Assembly (NCBI RefSeq): GCF_040183065.1
Contig: NC_091120.1
Coordinates: forward strand, 74,874,708 to 74,938,707
Direction: 5' to 3'
DNA length: 64,000 nucleotides
Origin: Periplaneta americana
Taxonomy: Eukaryota; Arthropoda; Insecta; Blattodea; Blattidae
This document shows, piece by piece, positions 1 to 10,614 of the stretch. Every line of letters starts with the position of its first letter. The first letter of the stretch is position 1. The notes beneath the pieces are model-generated. The model was not told the DNA's origin and did no database searches. It saw only the letters and a program-made list of their open reading frames with translations. The position numbers were made by a program, and so were the translations under genes.

Positions 1-445
1 CGTTTAGTGATTAAATGCACGGTTAATTAAAAAATTAAGTTTGAAGTTCGAGTAGTCCGGCAACATTATCGCTAATACGCTCTACTCGTAATATAGATGT
101 AAGAGATCAACGAACTCGGCGAGTCTCCGTACGTAAGCCGCATTCTGCTGAGACGTTGCCACTCGCTCGCTTGTGCAATGGCTTTAATCTAGGGGGTTTT
201 TAAATTAAATTTACACGAAAACCGTTCACACTATTGAAATACCCCTGAGGACTAAATTATTCTTTATTAGATTTCCTATTGATATGGACAAACATCACGA
301 ACCTACTCGCAGTAGTTACCCATTGTTAAACATTTGGGAAAAAAACATATTAAACTCTACATAAAGTTTATAGGCATTGTTTATTTTTATATCTGTACTG
401 TTAAATGAATAATAAAACATACATTACTAGATAAATTTGTCAGAG
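1..445. other. AT-rich flank, no gene recognised
   Basis: No coding signature was seen on either strand. The stretch around 376-386 reads as AATAAA on the minus strand and could be the poly(A) signal of the lysozyme gene that ends at 658. Confidence 0.4.
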
Positions 446-446
446 G

Positions 447-447
<1 letters not shown>

Positions 448-486
<39 letters not shown>
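448..486. repeat. (AAT)n microsatellite
   Basis: About 12 uninterrupted AAT units. Apparent poly-isoleucine or poly-asparagine reading frames across it are artefacts of the repeat. Confidence 0.95.
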
Positions 487-487
<1 letters not shown>

Positions 488-657
488 AATTCAGTAGTCC
501 AAATAATGGAGGGACACGTAGTGTACTCCTCGTCCCCCTCCCTGTAACTGCGCCTCTGTCCCTCCATTGTTGCCACATATGTTTTTCAATATATTTGCAT
601 AGCATCTGTAACGCCAAAAGTAATATTAAACAAAGAAGTACGAACCTGAGTTCTTCA

Positions 658-1101
658 CTAAATGCCGAACTGTGTAATGCATTTTCCTAGTTTGTTGATG
701 TAGTCCGCGTCCAGTTGTCCGCCACAAGCGTCGCTCCCTACACGATGAATCGCAGCGAAGTCATAACACGTAATCTGTCCATCACCATTGCAGTCTCTGG
801 CGTACCTCAGCATGTAGTTCTGCAGGGACCTCACGGCGCACGTTTCGTCATTGGCGCACCTCACATAAGCGCCATCGGCAAAAGCGTTATCTTGATCCAG
901 TACAGGTCTGGCCGCGTCATTCCAGTATCCCCAAGTTATTCCCAATGGACCACACGTGTCGGTGCTACAACCAACCTTCAGGTCACAGTTAGAAGTAGCC
1001 AGACAAATACACTGCAAGCATTCGTTGTTGACTGGTCCCTGTTGCATCTCGACTCCGGATATCAACGCGGTAACAATGGTGATGAGGATGTATCTCTCCA
1101 T
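658..1101 (-). CDS. Invertebrate-type (i-type) lysozyme / destabilase, secreted
   Basis: A complete 147-residue reading frame from ATG to TAG. Residues 1 to about 19 form a hydrophobic signal peptide (MERYILITIVTALISG...). The mature part carries the destabilase/i-type lysozyme pattern with 12 cysteines at 28, 31, 33, 39, 45, 50, 82, 88, 104, 112, 126 and 141, the opening C-x2-C-x-C, the ITWGYW segment (55-60) and the CNGDGQITCYDFA region (104-116). Family members cleave bacterial peptidoglycan or isopeptide bonds outside the cell and serve immunity or digestion. By hand alignment to Tapes japonica lysozyme, the catalytic Asp is kept (Asp48) but the catalytic Glu position holds Thr36, so muramidase activity is doubtful; several insect members are known to lack these residues. 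No intron interrupts the coding region, and a TATA box lies just upstream. Family assignment is secure; function is inferred. Confidence 0.92.
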   Translation of the reverse strand: MERYILITIVTALISGVEMQQGPVNNECLQCICLATSNCDLKVGCSTDTCGPLGITWGYWNDAARPVLDQDNAFADGAYVRCANDETCAVRSLQNYMLRYARDCNGDGQITCYDFAAIHRVGSDACGGQLDADYINKLGKCITQFGI

Positions 1102-1210
1102 TGTTCTGCGGATGATAACGTTCTAAGATTAGCTCTCTTCTCACCGCCGGTGAAGAACTGGAATGCTGTAGATTCTTGTCTGCAAGAGGCTTTAAAGGAT
1201 TTGTATGTGT

Positions 1211-1227
1211 TATTTATATATATATAT
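1211..1227 (-). promoter_or_regulatory. TATA box of the lysozyme gene
   Basis: The minus strand reads ATATATATATAAATA, about 110 bases before the lysozyme ATG at 1101. A start site about 30 bases further on, near 1190, would give a 5'-UTR of roughly 90 bases with no need for an upstream intron. The placement is inferred from sequence only. Confidence 0.55.
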
Positions 1228-1320
1228 CCGTGCACTCTCCGCCCTCGAATGCTTGAATGTCTAGGTCGTTACATGCCTCGAAGTGAGTGGTTAAATCTCT
1301 TACGTCAAATATCATGCTAA

Positions 1321-1620
1321 GATACACGTGTTCTATAGTGCAAAACAGATCCATGTAAAAATATTTCTAAAAATGTTTGGAATCAAATTTAAATGGTTTC
1401 TCTGTAATTTCATTGACCGTTTTAAATTCATTTATCATTTTTCTATGCCACTATAGGCCCTGATTCTAATATTTAGTGTCAATTTTATTCATATAAAATA
1501 CTGTAAATTTGAATGTTACTATTTTGAATACGAAAAAATGTGTAACAACGTCTTCTCTTGTACATTAGTGTTGCGCGGACTCAGTACTGTTATAAGCAAA
1601 ATCATTGTAATTATATACAT
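1321..1620. other. AT-rich intergenic, nothing recognised
   Basis: No coding or repeat signature was identified between the lysozyme promoter and the next LINE fragment. Confidence 0.4.
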
Positions 1621-1624
1621 ACAT

Positions 1625-2070
1625 AATAAGGAACTCCGAGATTACCAATCAGCAAATGGAATCGTTAGAAGAGCATTGGAAGGAAAATGTAGAGAAGGGA
1701 ACCTGTTACGTTTCTATAAACTATTATCTGTACCAACGCTTTTATATGGCAATGAATCATGGACTGTGGAAGAATAGAAGGAAATAAAATACAAGCCACT
1801 GAAATTAAATTCCTTTGGTGTCTGTATGGTTTTACAAAAATTGATAAACTATTAAATTAAAATGTAAGACAATCTCTAAATGTAAAAAGAATACCTGACA
1901 AAATAAAAGAAAATAGATTAAAATGGAAATACGTTGACTGAGTGGAGGAAGGTAGGTTGTCTAAAGAAATACTTCTATATAAACCAAAATGGAAAAGGAA
2001 TGTAGGTAGACCTGACAGAAATGGACTGATGACAAATAAGGCTGTTAAGCCTATTCTTGAAATGCTGGTG
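1625..2070 (+). mobile_element. LINE fragment, C-terminal end of the reverse-transcriptase ORF
   Basis: Translation shows the typical region after the RT domain of arthropod LINEs: FYKLLSVPTLLYGNESWTVE at about 1718-1776, then a decayed stretch ending near KWKRNVGRP at about 1987-2013. Several stops and frame changes break it, so it is an old 5'-truncated copy. The clade was not resolved. Confidence 0.75.
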
Positions 2071-2207
2071 ATAATGTTGATGAAATATGTTGTTTAACGA
2101 ATACGTGGTACTTAAATAATAATCCACAATAAAATGCTGGTCACCGGCGTAGTTCAGGAGGTATGCAGGGTTGTTTCCGATCTCTGATAACAAATTTGAA
2201 TGACGTC

Positions 2208-2806
2208 ATGTGCGTCACGAGTCACACGACAGCTGAACTGTGGCGCGAGATGATAGACCAGTAGTGAGTGAGCTCATAGTCAGAGTGCACGGCGACTCAA
2301 AGCAGAAATTCCCAAGAAAATCGAGCCTTTTTGGGAGAGGTACATTATGACCCTTTCCGATGCCAAGTGAAAAACAAAAAGAAGCCTGCAATAAACGAGG
2401 TTTCGTTATTTCCAAGAAAGGCATCTTCTATGTATTTGATAAGATTGGTAAAGCTCGAATGGAATTAATTTGTATCATTTCGTGGCGACTTGTGGCGGGA
2501 GGTGGATTTGCTTACTTTTTCCACTCTGGAATTAATCTCATCTGAGCTTTGCCAGTCTTATTAGGTACATACAAGATGCCTTTCTTGGAAATAACGAAAC
2601 CACGTGTTTTGCAGGCTCTTATGGTTTTCACGTAACTGTACTTTGCATCGGAAAGAGTTGTTGTGTATCCCTCCGAAAAACGCTCGATTTTCTTGGGCAT
2701 TGCTACTGTGATACATCGTGCACTCTGATTTTGAAATCACTCACTACTGGTCTGTCATCTCTTGCCGCAATTCAGCTGTCGGTGTGATTCCTGACGCACA
2801 ACCCTA
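2208..2806. repeat. Imperfect inverted pair with coding-like arms
   Basis: The left arm (about 2208-2471) and the reverse complement of the right arm (about 2528-2806) share most of their sequence, separated by about 55 bp. Both arms encode versions of the same peptide: the right arm, on the minus strand, has MPKKIERFSEGYTTTLSDAK and RGFVISKKGILYVPNKTGKA; the left arm has RGFVISKKGIFYVFDKIGKA. The shared peptide implies two copies of the start of an unknown element-encoded protein placed head to head. The protein family was not recognised. Confidence 0.7.
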
Positions 2807-3103
2807 CAGCCCGGCAACAAACATTTCAAAGTGCGCAGAAACCAAGTGCTCCTATCTGTCATGCTGTAGTGCGGATTAAGTAATTTGTCGTGAAACGCTT
2901 GAAGAGTAAAGATCCGCTCCTGTGAAGTACGGTTAACTCTAGGTAGTGTAATATAGCATTGTTATATTCGTACTGCGTTAGCGTATTCCAGGTTAATCTT
3001 AAAGTGTAAAATGGACTACCTCTCTGTCACGACTCTTGTTATCAGCTAATGGACGTGAAAGTATGACGTCATGCACTAAGTAGCAATGGAAGCGCTATGA
3101 TTA

Positions 3104-3321
3104 GTCTGTTGTCACCCGATAGCGTGTTTGTCTGTTGCGCTCGGGCGTGTGTTCGATTTCCGCTTGGACTGATTACCTGGTTAGGATTTTCCCGAGGTTT
3201 TCCCCAACTGTAAGGTAAATGTCAGATAATGTTATCCCGAATACTCGGCTATCACAAATTCTACCGAAGCTAAATAATCAAATATTTGATGCAGCTTTGT
3301 TAAATAACATATTTAAAAAAT
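3104..3321 (+). mobile_element. tRNA-derived SINE, family B
   Basis: It has a tRNA-like head with a box-B-like GTTCGATTTC, then the body GATTACCTGGTTAGGATTTT, CCGAGGTTTTCCCCAACTG and a tail ending in GTTAAATAAC. It matches the family B copy at 14296-14564. Confidence 0.8.
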
Positions 3322-4043
3322 AAAATCCTTGCTATGCAGCATTATTTCAATGTGGGTGGAAGCACGTATGATTGTATTATGTTACTTCAGGGATCCGTTA
3401 ATAGATCAACGGTGATCTGAAAAATTCAGAGGTGATGGATTCAGTACGGGCAGCTGCCACCCAAGAATTTTAGTCCTTTTGTCTTAAATAATTCTGTGTG
3501 CGTTTTGCAGCGTTAACATAGATAATTCTTTTCACGATTTTAAGTTAATGATAATAATTACTTGTTAATTTTGTTATAGATATTTTGTTTTAATGTTCTG
3601 GTCCAATTCAAAGGATATATTGTTTCTTTTTTCTCTCTTTATCCGTAGGACGAGACCGAAGGCTAGTACTGCACCCTCGAATACACTTATTCTTATTAAC
3701 CATTAATTTATTTCAGAATGAATGTTGAAGTCCGAACGGCCGCTTTCTTGTAGATATCGTGATATCGTACCTCGGCAATATCTGTCGATTCAGCTACGTA
3801 GGCTTAAAATCCGATGGACTATCATTCCACTCGTCTTCTCTGCTTCCTACGTCTCCATAGACTGATGTCATATGTACGCCAGTTGCAATACTATATAGCA
3901 TCAGACCTGTCTTCCGACAGTTGACTAACAACAAACCTCCTCATACTCTTGTACAAGATCAGTACTTAAATATGAAACTGCTGGTATTAAATTTGTAACA
4001 TTCTTATTAAACTTGGTATTCCCAAGAAGTTAGTTCGATTAAT
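3322..4043. other. Intergenic, weak old repeat
   Basis: The segment near 3830-3900 (GTCTCCATAGACTGATGTCA ... GTACGCCAGTTG) resembles 9255-9310, so both are probably an old unnamed repeat. Nothing else was recognised. Confidence 0.35.
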
Positions 4044-4340
4044 TAAAATGTGTCTTACTGAAACATACAGCAGAGTCCGTATAGGCCAGTTTCTGTCTGA
4101 CGCTTTTTCAATTCACTGGTTGCTAAACCAAGGAGATGCACTATCACCTTTACTTTTTAACTTCGCTCTATAATATGCCATTAGGAAAGTCCAGGAAAGC
4201 ATAGGGGGTTTGGAATTGAACGGGTTATATCAGCTGCATGTTTATGCGGGTGCCGTGAAACCATTAGGGAAAACACGGGAATTTTACTTCAGGCAAGTAA
4301 GGAGATAGGCTTGGAAGTAAATCCCGAAAAGAAAAAGTAG
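4044..4340 (+). mobile_element. LINE reverse-transcriptase fragment (palm region)
   Basis: The translation gives TETYSRVRIGQFLSDAF, then LNQGDALSPLLFNFAL and YAIRKVQESIGGLELNG, matching RT motifs around QGDALSPLLF. Where the catalytic YADD motif is expected the sequence reads YAGA, followed by a deletion, so this copy is dead. It may belong to the same insertion as 4917-5030. Confidence 0.85.
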
Positions 4341-4916
4341 GGTAAACATTGGTAATTTCGTGGCAGTGGTTATTTCGTGATACTTTTTCTTTGCTCTTTC
4401 GTGAACTAACCAATGGTGTTACGAGATTCAAATTTCCGCCAAGGGACACATACAGTTTCCAGAAACATACAGTTATGCTTTGTGTGACTATTGTAGCTGC
4501 TTCAGTGAGCTTTTATGTTTGGAGAGAGCAAGTTAGCGTCGATTTCTCAGGCGTATAAATTTTGTGGATGTTTGTAATTACATTACAGACTTATTACTAA
4601 AGGTAAGCATATGATATTTGGTACAATGATTTATTATACGTTAATGAAATTTTAGTAAATGTTTTTGGAATTTTAGATACTGCTGTAGTCGCCATATAGG
4701 CTTAGTTTTACTGATAGAAATCTTAGCTGTTTGAGGCGAAATTTTGTTGAGCATTAAGCGTTACATTCTATACTATTTTAAAAATTGTATTACAATACGA
4801 ATTTTATAAATCTGAAGATAAGATGTGATAACAAAAAAGAAAAGGGGGACGCAATGGGTTCAGTGTAGCTTCTGTTTGATTTGTTATCATGCTAAGTGTC
4901 AATGATAAGTGCTAGA
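4341..4916. other. Sequence between two LINE pieces
   Basis: No protein or repeat family was recognised. It separates an RT palm fragment from the 3' end of what looks like the same LINE family, so it may be a later insertion. Confidence 0.35.
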
Positions 4917-5030
4917 GAGAGGTGGGATATGATGGTAGGATTAATCTTGCTCAGGATAGGGACCGATGGCGAGCTTATGAGAGTGCGGAAATGAATCTCC
5001 AGGGTTCTCTAAAAGCCATTTGTAAGTAAG
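4917..5030 (+). mobile_element. LINE 3' end fragment
   Basis: The translation (RVGYDGRINLAQDRDRWRAY, then ESAEMNLQGSLKAICK) aligns with the last residues of the LINE at 43076-43653, which read VGYDDREWINLAQDTDQWRA. An RT C-terminal tail with no known intact copy here. Confidence 0.8.
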
Positions 5031-5100
5031 TTGTTTCTTGAATGATTTGTTGTCATGTGGGGACATAACTTACGAAATCTATTGCTATTGTTGAGAATAA

Positions 5101-5134
5101 GATACTGCTACTGATACTGCTGCTCCTGCTGCTG

Positions 5135-5178
<44 letters not shown>

Positions 5179-5190
5179 GCTACTGTTAAT
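5101..5190. repeat. Triplet microsatellite (CTG/CTA)n
   Basis: Imperfect CTG units pass into about 15 CTA/ACT units. Confidence 0.9.
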
Positions 5191-5854
5191 ACTACTCTCA
5201 CATACAGTAATTGGGGACCAAATGCTTCGAACGGACCGTATAATTTGTAGACAACGTACTATGTAGATTCATGTCAAAAAGTTCAGGAGTCGTGAAGCCA
5301 GAGAAGGGAGTGGGGTAGCCTAAGGGGATGTGTCTAGAGTCAGAACATTAGTGTTCTCTTAGAGAGGCTATTCGTCATGCTTTTTGTGTTCAATTGCACT
5401 TTGAAAAGCATGGAAGTATGTACGTCAACAATATCAAGGGGAAAGGATTTGTGACTAATCAACGGTTTCAAGAACAGAAAGAAGACATTATTGAGTTGTA
5501 AAAAATTGTTGTCGACATACACAGTAAAGTAAATATAATGGAAAAGTGTTTAGTGGTAAAAAAGACGTAGGAAATAGTGGACGAGAATTACAGTAACGTC
5601 AGAAAAATTTAGTGAATTTTAGTTAACGCCAATTAACAAAGGAAATCATAGATCACACGTCGTTGAGCCCTTCAAAAATACTATTTTCAGCATTAAAAGT
5701 AGTTTATAAAGACATTCTCATAAAACTCACACGAGACATGCCCAACAATAATAGATTTATAGTGAAAGAGTATTCTTATTTGTCTCTTCCGACCAATAAT
5801 GCACTTATCTTTAACACCTGAAATAGGTCAGTATCTAAAGTACATAGGCCTATA
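5191..5854. other. Intergenic, nothing recognised
   Basis: AT-rich, with short chance reading frames only. Confidence 0.4.
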
Positions 5855-6295
5855 TCATTCATTCATTCATTCATTCATAGTGTTCTGTCTAAAGGCAGAT
5901 CTTTCTCCAATCTTTCCTATTTTCTGCCTTCCTCTTAGTCTGCGTATTTGATCCATATATCTTAATGTCATCTATCACCCGATATCTTCTTCTGCCCCCA
6001 AATTTTGTCCCGTTCACCATTTCTTCCAGCGCATCTTTATTTTGTCTGTTCACTTCACATGGTCCATTCTTCTTTACATCCACATTTCAAATGCTTTATT
6101 CATTTCTCTTTACTTTGTCGTAATGTCCATTTTGTGCCTCATACAATGCCACACTCCATACAAAGCACTTCACTAGTCTCTTCCTTAGTTCTTTGGTGTG
6201 TACTATAAGCGGTAACATAAGCTGGTGATAGGAAGTCGAAAAGGATAGCAATGGCAAAGGAAGTTTGTAATAGAAAAAGGAGCATCTTGTTTGGG
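5855..6295 (-). mobile_element. LINE 3' fragment with 5' inversion (twin-priming type)
   Basis: From 5878 to about 6193 the minus strand encodes the RT C-terminal region (GGRRRYRVIDDIKIYGSN, KRKAENRKDW), ending at an (ATTC)n tail at 5855-5877. From about 6196 to 6293 the sequence switches to plus orientation and matches 11671-11770, the part that lies immediately upstream in the intact order. This is the layout left by twin priming during LINE insertion. Confidence 0.8.
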
Positions 6296-6390
6296 GGAAA
6301 AAAAAGTCTATATTATACTACTTAAATGCAAGCAACGTGAAAAATATGAAAAATCACGCTTGATTTCCGAATTACATAAGCTATCCGCCC

Positions 6391-6455
6391 TTATGTCCGT
6401 CCGTCCGTCTGTCCGTCCGTCGGTCCATCCAGCCATCCATCCATCCATCCATCCA
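6391..6455. repeat. (GTCC)n/(CATC)n microsatellite
   Basis: Tetranucleotide repeat passing from GTCC-type to ATCC-type units. Confidence 0.9.
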
Positions 6456-6775
6456 ACACAATTTACCGGGTTCTTACTCTGCTCCATTGTTTTAGAAACT
6501 TGGTAAAAAATCATATGTTGATGGTGATAAAATTAATAATTTTAAATTATATTGGAAGCAATAGTAGAATTAAAAAGGTCATAATGGAATTGATACTTCT
6601 GATTGAGGCTCTGGTTGGTAGGTACATTTGTTATCAAGCAGTACAGTACAGTACATCTCACTTGACGATATGTGTCAGAGGAAGAACAATAATTGTTTGC
6701 ATACATCTGAAATCTGATTAGTGTAATATGTTACTAGTCGGCGATGTAATGGAGAGGGAAAATAACTGGCCGTCT

Positions 6776-6875
6776 TAATCGATTATCTCCTTGCTTAGTT
6801 GCCTCATGAGTGAAGTCTTATTGACGTCACTTACGAGGTTCCAACCTGTGTTCGGACATTTGACTAAACAACTAA
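6776..6875. repeat. Dispersed repeat shared with 54036-54137
   Basis: Both copies read along ATTATCTCCT ... TAGTTGCC ... TCACTT.GAGGTT ... GACTAAACAAC. At 54 kb the repeat sits just past the stop of a THAP-domain fragment, so it may be the 3' part of a THAP-carrying element. Confidence 0.6.
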
Positions 6876-6884
6876 CAATGGAAT

Positions 6885-7190
6885 TGAAGAAAATAATATA
6901 AAGAGAAAAGAAAAGATGATAAAAAGTGAAGGAGTACAAGAAATGTAATAGAAGACAATAGACTAAAAGATAAAAGGGAGAAACGAGAAGACGAGAAATA
7001 GGAAGAAGGGTACAGGGCGGAAAGAAAATAAACATGTAAGAGAGGAAATTTTAGTAACGAAGAGAAGAAGATTGAAAAGGAAGGAATAAGACGAGTGTGG
7101 AGAAGAAGCAGCAATAACGAAAGGTAGAAAGATATGAAGGAGAATCGGGAAGGGAAAGGATTACGAAAGATAATAAAGAGAAAGTATAGA
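6885..7190. repeat. Purine-rich tract
   Basis: The plus strand is almost all A and G over about 300 bases, which generates long pyrimidine-side reading frames rich in S, L and F on the minus strand. I regard those frames as artefacts. Confidence 0.75.
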
Positions 7191-8299
7191 TTTAGATTTA
7201 TTATTAATAGTTCACAGAATAGTACATATACATAAAAATTAGAACTAACATAAAATTTATAATTTTACACATTGAATATACAATTTTTAACACAACTTCT
7301 AAAATCAAATAATTAATAAAAGTTGTCCTGTCTTGCACTTATGTCTAGTGAGAGAAAAATATAAAGAAAACGATGAAGGGCAAGTTTTAACAAAATTAAA
7401 ATCGGAAGACAGAATTGACCTAATGTCAAAAAAGTTCAACTTTTATATTTAAAAAAATTGGACCCTACATTCTTCTGTAGCAGATAGTTTTCTTCCATCA
7501 AGCTCTTTTACGTTTGTAATACTATAAGCGTATTAAAAGAAATAGTGGTGAAAATATTTAGGTACAAATCAAGAACAAAATAACAAGAAAAGGGCTTAAG
7601 TCAAGATTGAATATTCGAAATCTTGAATATGTTCCTTGAAATCAGTTCAATCAGCCACTACATTACTTTGTTCGTCAAAGACTCGCCTATTCCTCAGTTG
7701 TGATACAGAAAATCAAAATACTCTCTTGATCGCCATAAGCCCTTCTGCTATTAACGTAATATAATTATGGTTTTATTATGCAGGAGTAAAATAAAAACAA
7801 AGTCGCCAGCGTACATAACATTACAATTATGGTCATTTTCCAGTACTCGCCCAAGTGTGATTGGAGCTTTAGGGTCATTATCGCATGTAATTGCTGTGTT
7901 TGTGAAGCTTTATGGCACCTAGATCCTAAGTTGCACAACACCCGACTTAAATCATGTTAGAATCACATCCTTCGAGTAGGAGACACCGCCTATTTTCACA
8001 AGAAATATAACGTTGGGGAATCACGTATATGAACATCATTAATCCTTGAAAATACGTCCGTATTCTTTCATAGCGAGATACGGATCTATGGCAATGGAAA
8101 TACAGAACACACTGAGATGTCACGGTGGAACTGAAAAGGTCAAGAAAGTGGGATTTCTAAATTACCGATACTCCTGGTCATATACAAAATTTAGATCTAT
8201 TCTTGTCCCCCTTCACTACTGAATTCCAGTTATGGTTCACTTATAACACTAATTTTATTAGATAGATATGGCTTCATTCAATAATAATTACACGTACGG
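7191..8299. other. AT-rich intergenic, nothing firm
   Basis: No coding or repeat family was recognised with confidence. Confidence 0.4.
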
Positions 8300-8301
8300 T
8301 A

Positions 8302-8932
8302 CAGTAGTGGCAAAAAAAAAAAAACCCGGACCGACCCTTGTAACTTATTTCAGAGCCTTGTTCACTCCAGAGCATGATAGACTGGTAACTAAGACTTTCG
8401 TAGTTCGAATCCTGTCTGGGAAGGAAACTTTTTTTTTTTTTGTCCCTTATTCAAATTTATTCCCAATACTTTTCGATTGCAGCAATATTTTATTACTTAG
8501 GGGAGAGTCGGGTAGTATCGGACATCGGGTAATATCGGACAGTGAGTTTCTTTCATCTACCACACGATGATAGTACCTGATTGACATGGTTACGTTTCTG
8601 TGATGTCGCATAGAGAAACGTAACCATGTCATTCACGTACTACCATATGGTGGTAGATGAAAGAGACGCACTGTCCGATATTACCCGATGTCCGATACTA
8701 CCCGACTCTCCCCTAATTAACTTATTATTCCCAGAACATGAATTTTACTAGCAATCGAAAAGTATTGGGAATAAATTTGAATAAAGAACGAAAAAAAAAA
8801 AAAAAAAGTTTTCTTCCCAGGCAGAATTCGATCTACGAAAGTTTTAGGTTAGATACCAGTCTGTCATGCTCTGGAGTGAACAAGGCTCTGAAATGAGCTA
8901 CAAGGGTCGGTCCGGTTTTTTTGCCACTACTG
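8302..8932. mobile_element. Foldback element with tRNA-like arms, TA-flanked
   Basis: Both ends read CAGTAGTGGCAAAAA inwards and are flanked by TA, as in Tc1/mariner-type elements. The arms are about 200 bp and contain a tRNA-like half with GGTAACTAAGACTTTCGT and GTTCGAATCCTGTCTGG in inverted orientation on both sides. The centre is interrupted by a MITE (8500-8713). A second copy without the MITE is at 57137-57517. No coding capacity, so non-autonomous. Confidence 0.88.
8500..8713. mobile_element. MITE with long TIRs, inserted in the foldback
   Basis: The ends read GGGGAGAGTCGGGTAGTATC inwards on both sides, and the element folds along most of its length. Comparison with the empty site in the 57 kb copy shows a TA target duplication, placing it with Tc1/mariner-type MITEs. 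A second copy is at 27031-27221. Confidence 0.9.
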
Positions 8933-8976
8933 TACATATTACAAATACATAATTTACTCTTAAGAACAGTGCACGA

Positions 8977-9218
8977 TCCACCGCTGTGGAGTAACGGTTA
9001 GCATGTCTGAACTTGAAATGAGCGGACCCGCTTTCAAATCCTTGTTGGGACAAGCTACCTGGTTGAGTTTTTTTTTTTCTTCTTGGTTTCCTCTCAACCC
9101 ATTGAGAGCAAATGCTGCACAATTTACGGCACTGGATCCTGGACTCATTTCGCTAGCATTATCATCTTCATCTCATTTAGACGCTAGATAAAACGTCGTA
9201 AAATAACCAATTTAAAAA
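8977..9218 (+). mobile_element. tRNA-derived SINE, family A
   Basis: It begins CCACCGCTGTGGAGTAACGG, has a box-B-like TTTCAAATCC, the body ACCTGGTTGAG and AGAGCAAATGCTG, and ends in CGTCGTAAAATAACCAAT. Same family as 14186-14722. Confidence 0.85.
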
Positions 9219-10344
9219 ATATCTTAAGCGTGCTTACTTCCCTTCCCCGAAAGCGTTCTATGTCTCCTCAGACTAGTGTTAACTGTACGCCAGTTGATAC
9301 TACATCGAGTTGCACGCTTTTGTAATAATGATGAGTGATGAATATTGAAATATCGACGATGGAAGAGCAACATTTGTAGTGTACAAAACGAAAGTTGTGA
9401 GGATTAATTTATGGATTTCTCATTTTTCGCTCGTCATTCCACAAAGTTTTTCCACAATAATTTCCATTTCATTATCACCCCTGTCTCTTCTGCCTAGCCA
9501 GACTCTAATTGAATACAATAGGCTTACAGCAATTATTACATTAATATCTAGACCGCAAAACAATATGAAAGTGAATAATGAAAGTAAAAGTAAATAATGA
9601 AAATTAGATAAGTAATTTTAGTGAGGCAATAATAGACAGTGATAAGAAATAGGGCACTGTTTGTCTTTACGTGCGCCAAATCGATCGTCCACCGTGGTGG
9701 GTGTTCTAGCGGTTTTCTCAAAGATCGGTAGATAGCAGTACTATAGACGTTTCCTAGATCTGCATAATGGACACCGAAGTCTCCAGGTTGTTGCTTGCGT
9801 AACGGGGATATGACGACTTTGTAGATCTGTTAGGTACGACAGACCCACTAGTTGCATGGTATGTATGATTTTAGTGACCGGAGAAGAATATGTGGTGTGG
9901 CGGATGGTGAAGCCTGTTCATCAGGACAGCAAAATCTGCACGCAACTCATTTTATCACGGATTTCCCCCCCCCCAAAAACTATTTAGACTGAAGTGCTTC
10001 GACTAATATGTACCTCTACATTACACCTTTACAATAACTAACGAAATAAGTATCGTAAACACATGCTGTGTATCGCAAACAGGATAGGCTTGACGATATG
10101 TAGGCCTATGATTACATGAAATATTTTACGTTGACAGCGAAGTTAACACAAGTGATAAGAGTATTACGGATACATGAAATTAACCATTTAACATAAAATG
10201 GTGCAATATACGTCAGAAGAGTTATTAATGGCTTTTTGAACAGTCATTGTAATAAATTATGTGTTAAAGCTGGTCATAGGCCTGTACAAGCTTTTGTTTG
10301 TTTTAAAATTAGTGACAGGTGACTGATAATAGCGTCTTTGTTTC
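9219..10344. other. Intergenic, mostly unrecognised
   Basis: A short stretch near 9690 resembles a decayed family A SINE head (GTCCACCGTGGTGG). Nothing else is supported. Confidence 0.35.
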
Positions 10345-10460
10345 TGCGGTTGCTCAATGATAAAATGGAGTCTTATCATACCGCGGCTTCGAGTTCGATC
10401 CCCCCACAATCAATTGGAGTGATGTTTGTAGTGGACAAGATCACAATAACATGTTTCATT
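10345..10460 (+). mobile_element. Possible decayed tRNA-derived SINE head
   Basis: GCGGTTGCTCAATGATAAAA followed by CGAGTTCGATCCCCC looks like box A and box B spaced as in a tRNA-derived SINE. No second copy was found in the window. Confidence 0.35.
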
Positions 10461-10577
10461 CCATGAACATACTTCCATTCCACCCTACTCTTTACTTCAT
10501 TACATCTCAACATATAAAAAATAATTATTTAAATAATGTGCACGAGTTTCGGTGATACCCAGAAGAGACAACTAGAC

Positions 10578-10614
<37 letters not shown>

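Noticed and set aside
715-1320. A 201-residue plus-strand frame opposite the lysozyme
   Set aside because: It is the shadow of the lysozyme coding strand; the minus-strand frame has the signal peptide and the cysteine pattern.
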